This document shows positions 6,645 to 14,013 of a DNA stretch of 14,013 nucleotides, one piece after another. The stretch lies in the NCBI GenBank assembly GCA_038065125.1, contig JBBTRP010000046.1, positions 1 through 14,013 of the forward strand, in the 5' to 3' direction. Both the position numbers and the translations under genes were made by a program. Origin of the DNA: JBBTRP01 sp038065125. GTDB lineage: Bacteria; Patescibacteriota; Patescibacteriia; JACQRZ01. Within the stretch, counting starts at the first letter, position 1. Each line of letters starts with the position of its first letter. The notes below the pieces were generated by a model, which was given only the letters and a program-made list of their open reading frames with translations, made no database searches and was not told the DNA's origin.

Positions 6645-7049
6645 ATGCCCCCCGACACTACCGCAAGCAACTATTTTCAAATTTCAGTGAAGGGATTGTT
6701 CTTAAATTCGGAGGGCAAAGCCTTACTCTTCAAGGAGCGAGGCAAAAATACCTGGGATCTGCCGGGCGGCAAGATTGAGTCCGGCGAAGACCTCATTGAG
6801 GCGCTTCAACGCGAGTGTCTAGAGGAGTTGGGCGTACCCTGTTCGGTCACCGACGAGCAGCCTTATGCCGCATGGACCGCGCTGGACAAGGATGGCAAGT
6901 GGCGTGTCGTGCTCTGTTTTCGCGTCACCATCCCTCAATTCCACTGTGGCGCGGATTCACCCTGCCACGAGTTCGACTTTTTTGACAAATCAACCATTGT
7001 GTCGATCCGGCTCGCACCTCATACCGACCAACTCAAGGAGTGGATGTAA
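6645..7049 (+). CDS. Nudix hydrolase
   Basis: This 134-residue single-domain protein has a complete Nudix box, G42-x5-E48-x7-R56-E57-C-L-E60-E61-L-G63-V64, preceded by WDLPGG (37-42). The glutamates of the REUxEE core that bind the catalytic metal are all present. The enzyme should cleave a nucleoside diphosphate linked to another group, but the sequence after the box (EQPYAAWTALDKDGKWRVVL) does not settle whether the substrate is an oxidised nucleotide, a nucleotide sugar or another compound. It starts 7 bases after the VTC-CYTH stop, so the two are probably co-transcribed, and both would act on phosphoanhydrides. No clear ribosome binding site precedes the ATG, so initiation may depend on coupling to the gene before it. 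Its last 17 bases overlap the end of the convergent propeller gene. Confidence 0.9.
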   Translation: MPPDTTASNYFQISVKGLFLNSEGKALLFKERGKNTWDLPGGKIESGEDLIEALQRECLEELGVPCSVTDEQPYAAWTALDKDGKWRVVLCFRVTIPQFHCGADSPCHEFDFFDKSTIVSIRLAPHTDQLKEWM

Positions 7050-8628
7050 TGGTTTTTTTATTCAGGTTGATGGCGAAGGCGCGTTTGAGGCCGACGATCT
7101 CATAACCGAACGCGGTTGTATTTAGGGAGAGCGCTGCCATAGATTCTTGATTCACGTCATCATCAGCCGAGAGGTCATCTCCCGTTTCAAAGTGGAAGTT
7201 TTGCGAAAATGCTGTTTGATCGTTGAGATTCGCAACGGCTACGCGGTAGTCAGTGAAGGATGATGCATACTCGTCAGGCGATGCAGAGAGATATACGAGG
7301 TGCGAGTAGTCATCGGAAAGAAGAAGTCGATGATAGACCGCCTCGGGCGTATGTGAGGGTATGAGCAGAGTCGGGAATCCCTCGCCGCGCGTAAATTTTT
7401 CAATACCGACGCTGGACATAAGGTAGACAGTGTCTCTATCAGCTCGTGCGAGCGCGTAGTAGGTACGAGCGTCAAGCGGAATGAGTTTCCAAGCAGCATT
7501 GATAAATTCCTTGATGGCAAAATTTTCTGCTTCACCTGTATCATTGATATCGTTGAACGCGTATAGAGTTCGGTATGACTCCTCCCGAGGAAGTATGGCG
7601 GTAAATTTACCTGAATCCTTCTTCTCGCTTTCTGTCGCAACGTAATCCCACCGCCCTGTCGCCTCATTGAATTTATTCAGGATAAAAGTCGGACCCCCAT
7701 AAGCGGCATAGATCCCCTGATCCGAGACGATGACTTTGTTAAAATCGATCCGTCGTTCCGGATGACCGCCGCGTTTGTCGGAAAAAGCGTTGATCGAATA
7801 CGGCGTCCATGTCCCGCTTGATGCATTGTATCGGCTCAAGCCCCCCGAACACCCATCATGCGCCGTAACCTCGATAAAAACCTCGCCTCTCCGGGCGCTC
7901 GGCTTCACACTAAATTGAGAGCAGGGAAGACCAAGCTCCGAAGCAAAGAAGCGGATTGTGCGCGATGAAGGTTCTAGCATGCCAACTCCGCTGAATGTTC
8001 CAATCCAAAGATTTGTCCCATCGGTTGCAAGCGCCATGTTTTCAAGGTTTTGAAGTCCTTGTTCTTTTCCATACACGGCAGTCACGGTGTTGGTTGTAAG
8101 GTCCACTTGATACACCCCCTGATGAGACGCCGCGACAAAGAGATTATCGCCGATAACCTCAAAGCCGGTGAGAAGGGGCAGGGGAGTATCATATCCATCC
8201 TCAGAGACGCCCTTCGGCGGGATCCAGGGACTGTTGATCGCCGTGATGACGCCTTGCGCATCCGCTTTGACGAGTCGACGCCCAAAATTCCATGATGAGA
8301 TAAAAAAGTAGTCGTTCTTATACTTCCTGACCTCTGTCCCATTAAGAGTGAAGGATACATTCGGAAGATCCTGAACCGTCAGTGAGTCGAACTGTTGGGG
8401 CAGGATGCCATTCACAAAAAAATCCGACGCATTTTGTTCACGTATCTGGACGGAGGGAAGAGGAGGCTGCTGCCGCTCATTGAGCGGACGAGCAGCCTCT
8501 CCTACCCGTTGGGTTTGGGCTGATTTCTTTGCGAGATCAACCGAGCTCAGGACAAGAGCCCCCAGCCCGAGCGCACATACTGCGATCAGGCCATACCCGA
8601 CAACTGGCGTGATGGGTTTATGAAGCAT
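7033..8628 (-). CDS. Membrane-anchored beta-propeller protein
   Basis: This 531-residue protein has an N-terminal membrane segment (about 10-30, GLIAVCALGLGALVLSSV) followed by a charged, Pro/Gln-rich spacer (35-60), so the bulk should lie outside the membrane, held by an uncleaved anchor. Residues 90-525 show repeated short beta-strand patterns of a propeller. Examples are DNLFVAASHQGVYQVDLTT (161-179), NLWIGTFSGVGMLEP (206-220), QGIYAAYGGP (304-313) and DTVYLMSSVGIEKFTRG (399-415). The NLWIGT blade resembles blades of the two-component-regulator propeller type. C236 and C260 may form a disulfide. No catalytic motif is visible, so a binding or scaffold role is more likely than an enzyme. The ATG follows the TAG of the giant gene by 2 bases with no good binding site, suggesting one operon and translational coupling. 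The TGA stop lies inside the convergent Nudix gene. Blade number is not determined; function is unknown. Confidence 0.75.
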   Translation of the reverse strand: MLHKPITPVVGYGLIAVCALGLGALVLSSVDLAKKSAQTQRVGEAARPLNERQQPPLPSVQIREQNASDFFVNGILPQQFDSLTVQDLPNVSFTLNGTEVRKYKNDYFFISSWNFGRRLVKADAQGVITAINSPWIPPKGVSEDGYDTPLPLLTGFEVIGDNLFVAASHQGVYQVDLTTNTVTAVYGKEQGLQNLENMALATDGTNLWIGTFSGVGMLEPSSRTIRFFASELGLPCSQFSVKPSARRGEVFIEVTAHDGCSGGLSRYNASSGTWTPYSINAFSDKRGGHPERRIDFNKVIVSDQGIYAAYGGPTFILNKFNEATGRWDYVATESEKKDSGKFTAILPREESYRTLYAFNDINDTGEAENFAIKEFINAAWKLIPLDARTYYALARADRDTVYLMSSVGIEKFTRGEGFPTLLIPSHTPEAVYHRLLLSDDYSHLVYLSASPDEYASSFTDYRVAVANLNDQTAFSQNFHFETGDDLSADDDVNQESMAALSLNTTAFGYEIVGLKRAFAINLNKKTITSTP

Positions 8629-8630
8629 AG

Positions 8631-11600
8631 CTATTTTTTCTTGCCGAATAACACCTTCACTTGCTGAAGCGATGATGATTCGTTTCCGGCCTTATCGACT
8701 CCGCGCACTGTGTAGTAGTAGGTTCCCACTTTTTTTGGTTTATCCCCAAAGCTGGGTTTTTTCAGGTCGGATGCGATCAGGGTCCCAAGATCGCCCTGCT
8801 TTGTCGAGCGGTAGACTTTGAGCGAGGCGATTTTTTTCGCATCAAACTTTCCAATCGAGAGAGCGACTGTATTTCCTGAGGTCTTTCCGCTCAGTTTCGG
8901 TGAGACAACATCCACGACACGCGACGGCGCGACAATCGCGAACTCCGTGAGGTGATTATCCGAGCAAGTGAGAAGCGCATTCTCCTCATCGACAATGCAG
9001 TTTTCCAGGCTTTTCCACCCGCCGTCAGTCTTGAACTTGACCGTCAGGTCATTCGGTCGCATACCTCGATCTTTGAGAGCGGCCCGGTCGTAGGGGAAGG
9101 AGAGCGTCAGGTCGGAATTGAAGTTGGTGACCTCCTCGCCCGACCCGCGGACATAGCGGATATCATATGCGTTGCCGATGATCTGTTCGGAGCCAAGCAT
9201 TGCGGCGGTCGCTTCCGGCGTGATGGAGAGACTCGCACTCCCGGTCGTGCCACCTGCGTTTGCGGGGAGGGCGACTTTTACGCCAACCGCATTTTCAAGG
9301 ACGAGCGGTTGTGCGGCGTCAAAGGTCGAGCTGACCGGATCCGGCAGGCAGCTTCGCGTTGCAATCAAGGGCAGATCAAACGTCATTGAGCTCTGTGCCC
9401 CGATCGGCAGTGGGGTCTCGTTCGCGCGATAGATACACCGATCGATTTCTGCAATTGCTGCGACGCGCCAGAGGTCGTTTCCCGCGATCATGAGCTCATA
9501 GGTTCCGTCGGTCCCCGTGAGATCCTGTTCATAGCCGCCGGTCTTTGAGGTCGCCCATACGCGAGCTGAGACGGGCTTCCCATTCATCATCGTTTTTCCT
9601 TTGAGCACAACCGATGCTGATCGGAATTTCAAGGTGACTGAGATTTCAGCGCTACCGGACTTGACGTCGATGCGCTGCTCCTCAGGGTTCACGAGTTCGG
9701 AGGTGTCCGGGATCAATGCGCGGATGTAGTAGTTTCCGGGTTGGACTTTGAAGTCGAAGCGTCCCTCGTCATCGGTGAAGGTCGTCTGGACATCACGGAA
9801 GGTGGTTTTTCCCCCGTAGAATGGTTCTGATGAGAGTACCACGTCGACATCGAAAACCGGATCACCTTCGGAGTCGAGCGCTTTTCCCGAGATCAGGACA
9901 CTTTTCCGCACGACCGTCAGGTTCATTTTTTGCGTCTCACCCGCTTCGAGATTGCCAACCGCGCGGGCTCTAAAAGAGGAAGACCTGATGTACTCATCAC
10001 TTCGAACCTCAAAACCGATCGCATATTTTTTTGCCGGCGGGACCGGAAGTGAGTACGCGCCCGTTTTTTGATCGCCTTCTGCAGAGTACCAGCGTCCTCG
10101 GGAGCCGGCGTAGACCGTGAAGGGGACACCCTGGATAACCGACCCTGCGGTGTCAACAAGATTACCCGTAATCGTTGCGCCCAGCTGGGTGGTAGACTCG
10201 CTTACGGGAATGGTGACTTCCAACGTATCACCCGACTCGATCGTTACCGAAACCGGTTTTGCCTGGAAGTACTTTGATCCTTGGGGCGGTTCGAACTCGA
10301 GCTGGTAGCTGCCTTCAGGCAGCGAGAGGGTAAACTCTCCGCGCTCCACTGGCGCGCCCGGGATTCCGATGAACAAGGATTTTTTTGCTCGCTTGGTGAA
10401 TGCTACGCGCACATATCCGAAAGCGTCGCGGAGCATTTCGTCTTTCTCGTTCTTCAGTGTTCCGTGTATAAGCGTGGTGTTCTCTTCTACAACAAAGTCA
10501 ACCCCACTTGCCGGGAGACGCGACTCAGGAACGAATTCCGTTGACTCCCGACTGCCCGAATACCGCTCCATCGAGGCGACGCGGACGATCCAGCTGCCGC
10601 GGGACACTCGGAGCCGATAGGCTCCCTTCTCGTTGGTTACATCCGGCACCGTCTCGTTTGTCGCCTTATTCCAACCCTCGATTCTCACGCCAGCTGCCGC
10701 CTTGCCGCGACTGGTTTTGACGGTTCCGCTGATGGAGAGGTCGCTTCGTGTCAGGGAGAGCGTTGCGACGTTCTTTTGTTCTCCCGGGGTGACAATGATG
10801 TCAAACGGCATCGGCGAGCCCAGGATTGGATCTGTCGTCTCAATTCGCACTTCGTAGGATCCCGGAGGAATCTGACTTGAGAAGCTCCCATCTTTTTGCA
10901 ACTCGATGGTTCGAGAGAAGTTCCGGTCGCCGGTGCGGGAGGTCAGTCGGACTCGCGTGGTCGCGGTATCTGCCGGAGAGCCGTCCGGTTTGAGGATGAG
11001 CCCGGTAATGGACGCGCTTGATCGGCTGCGGTTCACCTTGAAGTTAATCGTTTTTGTTTTTTGAGTGTCGTTGGGATCAAAGGCGATCGGCTGCGGTTCG
11101 GGCGGGTACCAGTCGGACTCAAAGATGGGCATGAACGATGACGGAGATAGTGGACAGATAGTTGACTTCATGTCGCACGGCATTGGCATGGGCATTGGTC
11201 GGTGCATAACACCGACACTCCACGCGCCCGGACCGACCAAAAGCTTGAAGTGTCCCTGGGAGTCCACAGACATCGGCGGGACCCATTGGTTCGCCCCCGT
11301 GCGGTAGGCGCCAACATGCGCATCCATCACCGGCGAGCCGTCATCGTAGGTGACCGAGCCGACGACAATAAACTCAGAGATAAGAAGAATAACATCGTTC
11401 TTGATGACTTGGTTTTCGGCGACGGCGAGGAGCGGGGAGTCCGGCGTGTGGTACTCACCCAAGTGGGCCGGTGGATAGACCTCGATTCGGTAAGATCCAG
11501 AAGAGATCTCCTTGAAACTATACTCGCCGGAGTGTGATGTTTGCTGCTTTTGTTCGAATGCGCGCATGGATCCGCCTTCGCTCCGCAGGTGTATTGTCGC

Positions 11601-14013
11601 GCCAACAACCGGGGAGCCGTTGAGCAGTTTTACCACTCCGGTGATCGCGCCGGTTCCGCGGCGAATATCGCCCGAATCCTCGGTCGAAAATTGGACGTAC
11701 TGGTCAGTACCGAGCATGACACCGTCAGCAGAGCGAATGGAGCCGCGAACCATGAGTTGATATGCGGTACGTCCTTTAAGCGGTTCGAGAAGCGCTAAAT
11801 TAAAACCGTTGTAGCTTTTCCGAAGTTCTGCGCGCGGCGAGTGCATTTTGTCCAATGAATTCAGTGACGCGATACCCGGGAGAAGCGATGACTCATCAAC
11901 GGCGCGAGAGAATTCGACATGGATTTCCCGAAGCGCTGTATCAACTCGCTCTCCTGCTCGCGGCCAGGATTTTGACCAATCGATTGCGAAGGGCCGATTC
12001 TGATCACCGCCCGCTTTTGGCGTTGTGAATTGTCCGGATACCGTGCCGGAGCGCCCTTCGTGATCCTTGGAAATGATTCGATAGTAGTAAACCGTATCAG
12101 GCTTGACTGGTAGTTTTACCTCATGGCGGTATACGAACGCGGGAGTGGGGAACGACCCAAGCTCATACGTTTGCAGAGTTCCCAGTTCGACGCGGCCGTC
12201 CGCTTCGCGGGGCGTATTCCAAGTCATCCAGACCATATCTGCGGTTGCGGGCGTCTCAGTTCGAATATCTATAATAGGAAGATCGCTTACCACCGTCCCG
12301 CCCTTTGGCTGGAGTGTGATCGTCTCGTTGCGGGAGGTGCCTGCGGCAAGCGTGACGGGCCAGGAAGTTACCGACTCAAACTCGTGATAGCGTCCGTCCG
12401 GCGGAGAGACTCCGATGTTGTACTGCTGTGCCATGATATTTGCGAAGGTGGTGGAGGCGCGCCCGTCTTTCATGGTCGTTTTTGCGCTTGCCCAGGAGCA
12501 GGCGGGTTGCGACCAGGTTGATGCTGTGGTGTTGGATCCGTTCCAGCTCGATCCCGATCCGGAACTCCACGTCGATCCGCTATTCCAGGTTGACCCGCCA
12601 GAAGACCAGTTTGAGGCGGGTGCGGTATTTGCATACGGCATACAGGAGCTGATTCCCACCATCGCCCCCGCAAGCGGCGCGCCGTTGCGATCCACGACCG
12701 AGACCGTCACGCTCGCATCACCCGGGGGAAGGGTAGAGCCCGGGTTGGTCTGGTCCTGCATGGTTGCAAACGAGGCCGTTCCCGGAGGGGTCGGGTGCAT
12801 GATCGCTCCGCCAGATGCGTTTGATGCGGTGAGGCGATACTGATAAGTCGTGGAGCTCTTGAGGCCGATGAAAGTGATCATTTTTTGGCCCGCAAGCTCA
12901 CCCGGGGCAAATGTTCGGCTCGGGCCTTGAGTCCAGGTTCCGCTCTCGCCAGTCTTGATCTCACTTAAAATTGAAGACGCATTAGTTAGCGTGAAATAGA
13001 CATCCGCAGAGCTCATACTCATATTGGAGGCGTACACGCCGGTGATGGTTGGTGTCCCACCCCCGCCGGTACCGCTCCAAGGAAGGGTAACCGATTGGCT
13101 GAGACGCTGATTCTCTGCAAGGGTCACGCACATCTGCGTGATGTGTCCCAGCTCCGGATGGCTTGAGCCTTGACCGACACCCATTGTATAGGTGCCTGAG
13201 GGAATGTTAGTGAACGCGACAAATCCAGATGCGCTTGTTGGCCCGCCTGTCGAGCCGACCACTGTTGTCGACTGTCCCGCGCAGGTTCCGCTTCGCGAGA
13301 GTCCGATCATGGCTCCGTCAACAACATTTCCACTTGGCGATTTTACAGTAATTTCAAGAGTGGCTGTTCCCATTCCCAGTCCGCCACCAGGCGGGGGTAC
13401 ATCCTTTTTCTGAAGAGACACATACTCACGCCGCTGATCGCTCGCCGCAAGGCCGGGAGAAATGGGAAACCACTCTTTTGCCATCAGATCACTTCTTGAA
13501 CTTGGAGGAATAACACGAATCGAGAAATTTCCGGCGCCAAGGCTGGTGATGCGGTACTCGTTTACGAGGGGTGTTTTGGTGAGCAACCCCGTAACACAGG
13601 GATTTGTCGGTGTGATCCCGCAGTATTGAACTTCGACATTCGCATCCGCGACAGATCCACCCGAGGAGTCATTCACAACGACGGTGATTGATGAGCTGCC
13701 TGACGGCATGCCGCCCGGGGTAGGCATGGGCGTTGTCGGCTGTAACGTTACGATCTTATATAGCTCGCTCGATGAAAGCGTCACACACTCCGAAGCCGGC
13801 AATCTGTTCATTGATGCAGGTGCGGTGACGGTGAGGTAATAGCCGCCTGCCGGAATACCCGGAAACGCATAATACCCATCCTGATTTGCTGTTCCGGTTG
13901 CGGCTCCTTGCATGGATGAGGGCGTTGCGCAGGTGGTGGTATACGATAACTGAACACTGGCGTTTGCAACCGAGATGCCGTCCGCGGTTTTTGCGACGAT
14001 CGTCAGTCGCGCA
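8631..14013 (-). CDS. Giant secreted protein with carboxypeptidase-regulatory-like, FN3-like and Ig-like repeats (5' partial)
   Basis: The frame is open from the right edge to the TAG at 8631-8633. That is 33 residues before the first visible Met (codon 13911-13913) plus 1,760 after it, at least 1,793 in all. The Met is not taken as the start because residues before it (LTIVAKTADGISVANASVQL) already form a module. Counting from that Met, about 12 carboxypeptidase-regulatory-like beta-sandwich modules are seen, with the pattern G-x-P-V-x-A-x-V then DGxYxF and GxYxxxV, for example around 74-167, 184-276, 755-845, 1058-1140 and 1338-1428. FN3-like modules lie at about 286-385 and 545-632, a bacterial Ig-like module at 637-746, and a domain at about 1533-1665 ends in NHLTEFAIVAP. 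A final FN3-like module carries YYYTVRGVDKAGNES (1732-1746). There is no C-terminal anchor; the chain ends FGKKK. Probably a surface stalk or adhesin, co-transcribed with the propeller gene. Ligand unknown. Confidence 0.85.
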   Translation of the reverse strand, partial: ARLTIVAKTADGISVANASVQLSYTTTCATPSSMQGAATGTANQDGYYAFPGIPAGGYYLTVTAPASMNRLPASECVTLSSSELYKIVTLQPTTPMPTPGGMPSGSSSITVVVNDSSGGSVADANVEVQYCGITPTNPCVTGLLTKTPLVNEYRITSLGAGNFSIRVIPPSSRSDLMAKEWFPISPGLAASDQRREYVSLQKKDVPPPGGGLGMGTATLEITVKSPSGNVVDGAMIGLSRSGTCAGQSTTVVGSTGGPTSASGFVAFTNIPSGTYTMGVGQGSSHPELGHITQMCVTLAENQRLSQSVTLPWSGTGGGGTPTITGVYASNMSMSSADVYFTLTNASSILSEIKTGESGTWTQGPSRTFAPGELAGQKMITFIGLKSSTTYQYRLTASNASGGAIMHPTPPGTASFATMQDQTNPGSTLPPGDASVTVSVVDRNGAPLAGAMVGISSCMPYANTAPASNWSSGGSTWNSGSTWSSGSGSSWNGSNTTASTWSQPACSWASAKTTMKDGRASTTFANIMAQQYNIGVSPPDGRYHEFESVTSWPVTLAAGTSRNETITLQPKGGTVVSDLPIIDIRTETPATADMVWMTWNTPREADGRVELGTLQTYELGSFPTPAFVYRHEVKLPVKPDTVYYYRIISKDHEGRSGTVSGQFTTPKAGGDQNRPFAIDWSKSWPRAGERVDTALREIHVEFSRAVDESSLLPGIASLNSLDKMHSPRAELRKSYNGFNLALLEPLKGRTAYQLMVRGSIRSADGVMLGTDQYVQFSTEDSGDIRRGTGAITGVVKLLNGSPVVGATIHLRSEGGSMRAFEQKQQTSHSGEYSFKEISSGSYRIEVYPPAHLGEYHTPDSPLLAVAENQVIKNDVILLISEFIVVGSVTYDDGSPVMDAHVGAYRTGANQWVPPMSVDSQGHFKLLVGPGAWSVGVMHRPMPMPMPCDMKSTICPLSPSSFMPIFESDWYPPEPQPIAFDPNDTQKTKTINFKVNRSRSSASITGLILKPDGSPADTATTRVRLTSRTGDRNFSRTIELQKDGSFSSQIPPGSYEVRIETTDPILGSPMPFDIIVTPGEQKNVATLSLTRSDLSISGTVKTSRGKAAAGVRIEGWNKATNETVPDVTNEKGAYRLRVSRGSWIVRVASMERYSGSRESTEFVPESRLPASGVDFVVEENTTLIHGTLKNEKDEMLRDAFGYVRVAFTKRAKKSLFIGIPGAPVERGEFTLSLPEGSYQLEFEPPQGSKYFQAKPVSVTIESGDTLEVTIPVSESTTQLGATITGNLVDTAGSVIQGVPFTVYAGSRGRWYSAEGDQKTGAYSLPVPPAKKYAIGFEVRSDEYIRSSSFRARAVGNLEAGETQKMNLTVVRKSVLISGKALDSEGDPVFDVDVVLSSEPFYGGKTTFRDVQTTFTDDEGRFDFKVQPGNYYIRALIPDTSELVNPEEQRIDVKSGSAEISVTLKFRSASVVLKGKTMMNGKPVSARVWATSKTGGYEQDLTGTDGTYELMIAGNDLWRVAAIAEIDRCIYRANETPLPIGAQSSMTFDLPLIATRSCLPDPVSSTFDAAQPLVLENAVGVKVALPANAGGTTGSASLSITPEATAAMLGSEQIIGNAYDIRYVRGSGEEVTNFNSDLTLSFPYDRAALKDRGMRPNDLTVKFKTDGGWKSLENCIVDEENALLTCSDNHLTEFAIVAPSRVVDVVSPKLSGKTSGNTVALSIGKFDAKKIASLKVYRSTKQGDLGTLIASDLKKPSFGDKPKKVGTYYYTVRGVDKAGNESSSLQQVKVLFGKKK
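12492..12608 (-). repeat. Trp/Ser/Gly-rich low-complexity insert in the giant protein
   Basis: Within one carboxypeptidase-regulatory-like module of the giant protein, residues 436-474 (counted from the Met at 13913) form a loop rich in Ser, Gly, Thr and Trp. Tryptophans stand at 436, 443, 449, 457, 467 and 474, mostly as STW or SSW. The module core resumes at about 475. Neighbouring modules have no such insert. Confidence 0.7.

Noticed and set aside
7053..7059. Run of seven T after the Nudix stop, as a possible terminator
   Set aside because: No GC-rich hairpin precedes it, and the bases encode lysines of the propeller gene on the other strand.
12123..12843. Overlapping plus-strand open frames of 132 and 142 codons with Asp/Pro/Val repeats
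   Set aside because: They are complements of the Trp/Ser/Gly-rich loop and nearby modules of the giant protein; the repeat look comes from that coding repeat.
13911..13913. Met codon as the start of the giant protein
   Set aside because: The frame stays open to the window edge and the residues before this Met continue a module with the same pattern as the others.
1..14013. CRISPR array, tRNA, rRNA, transposon or phage genes
   Set aside because: No regularly spaced direct repeats, cloverleaf, rRNA-like sequence, transposase or integrase motifs were seen on either strand.

Overview
The window reads as a chromosomal segment of a bacterium using the standard code: TAA, TAG and TGA all act as stops. 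The best guess at lineage is a member of the Patescibacteria (Candidate Phyla Radiation). This is inferred from the combination of a GT-C-like polytopic protein with a soluble C-terminal domain, very large secreted Ig-like and carboxypeptidase-regulatory-like proteins, a YibE/F protein and a CCTCCGCC/GGCGGAGG hairpin. No marker gene is present, so the lineage stays uncertain. Coding density is high and no gene-free stretch exceeds about 110 bases. No tRNA, rRNA, CRISPR array, transposase or integrase was recognised.

Layout, left to right. (1) Bases 1-1566 (+): the 3' part of a polytopic membrane protein resembling GT-C glycosyltransferases. (2) Bases 1621-4008 (+): a secreted protein with four cysteine-paired Ig-like modules and two tandem C-terminal beta-sandwich modules. 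(3) Bases 4114-5238 (+): a YibE/F family membrane protein. The gap before it folds almost completely into one long hairpin (4029-4113) that swallows its ribosome binding site. (4) Bases 5342-6637 (+): a protein that appears to fuse two triphosphate-tunnel domains, a VTC (polyphosphate polymerase-like) domain followed by a CYTH domain. It is preceded by a perfect 24-bp palindrome. (5) Bases 6645-7049 (+): a Nudix hydrolase, 7 bases behind gene 4. (6) Bases 7033-8628 (-): a membrane-anchored beta-propeller protein, convergent with the Nudix gene and overlapping it by 17 bases. (7) Bases 8631-14013 (-): the 3' part of a giant secreted multidomain protein of at least 1,793 residues that runs off the right edge. 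It sits 2 bases upstream of gene 6 in the same operon.

Two themes stand out. Genes 1, 2, 6 and 7 are cell-envelope or surface genes: a probable glycosyltransferase-like enzyme, an Ig-like surface protein, and a giant stalk-like protein co-transcribed with a propeller protein. Genes 4 and 5 form a small cytoplasmic pair for polyphosphate, triphosphate or nucleotide chemistry. The most unusual items are the VTC-CYTH fusion with its start-site puzzle, the long hairpin over the YibE/F start, and the 24-bp palindrome between genes 3 and 4.
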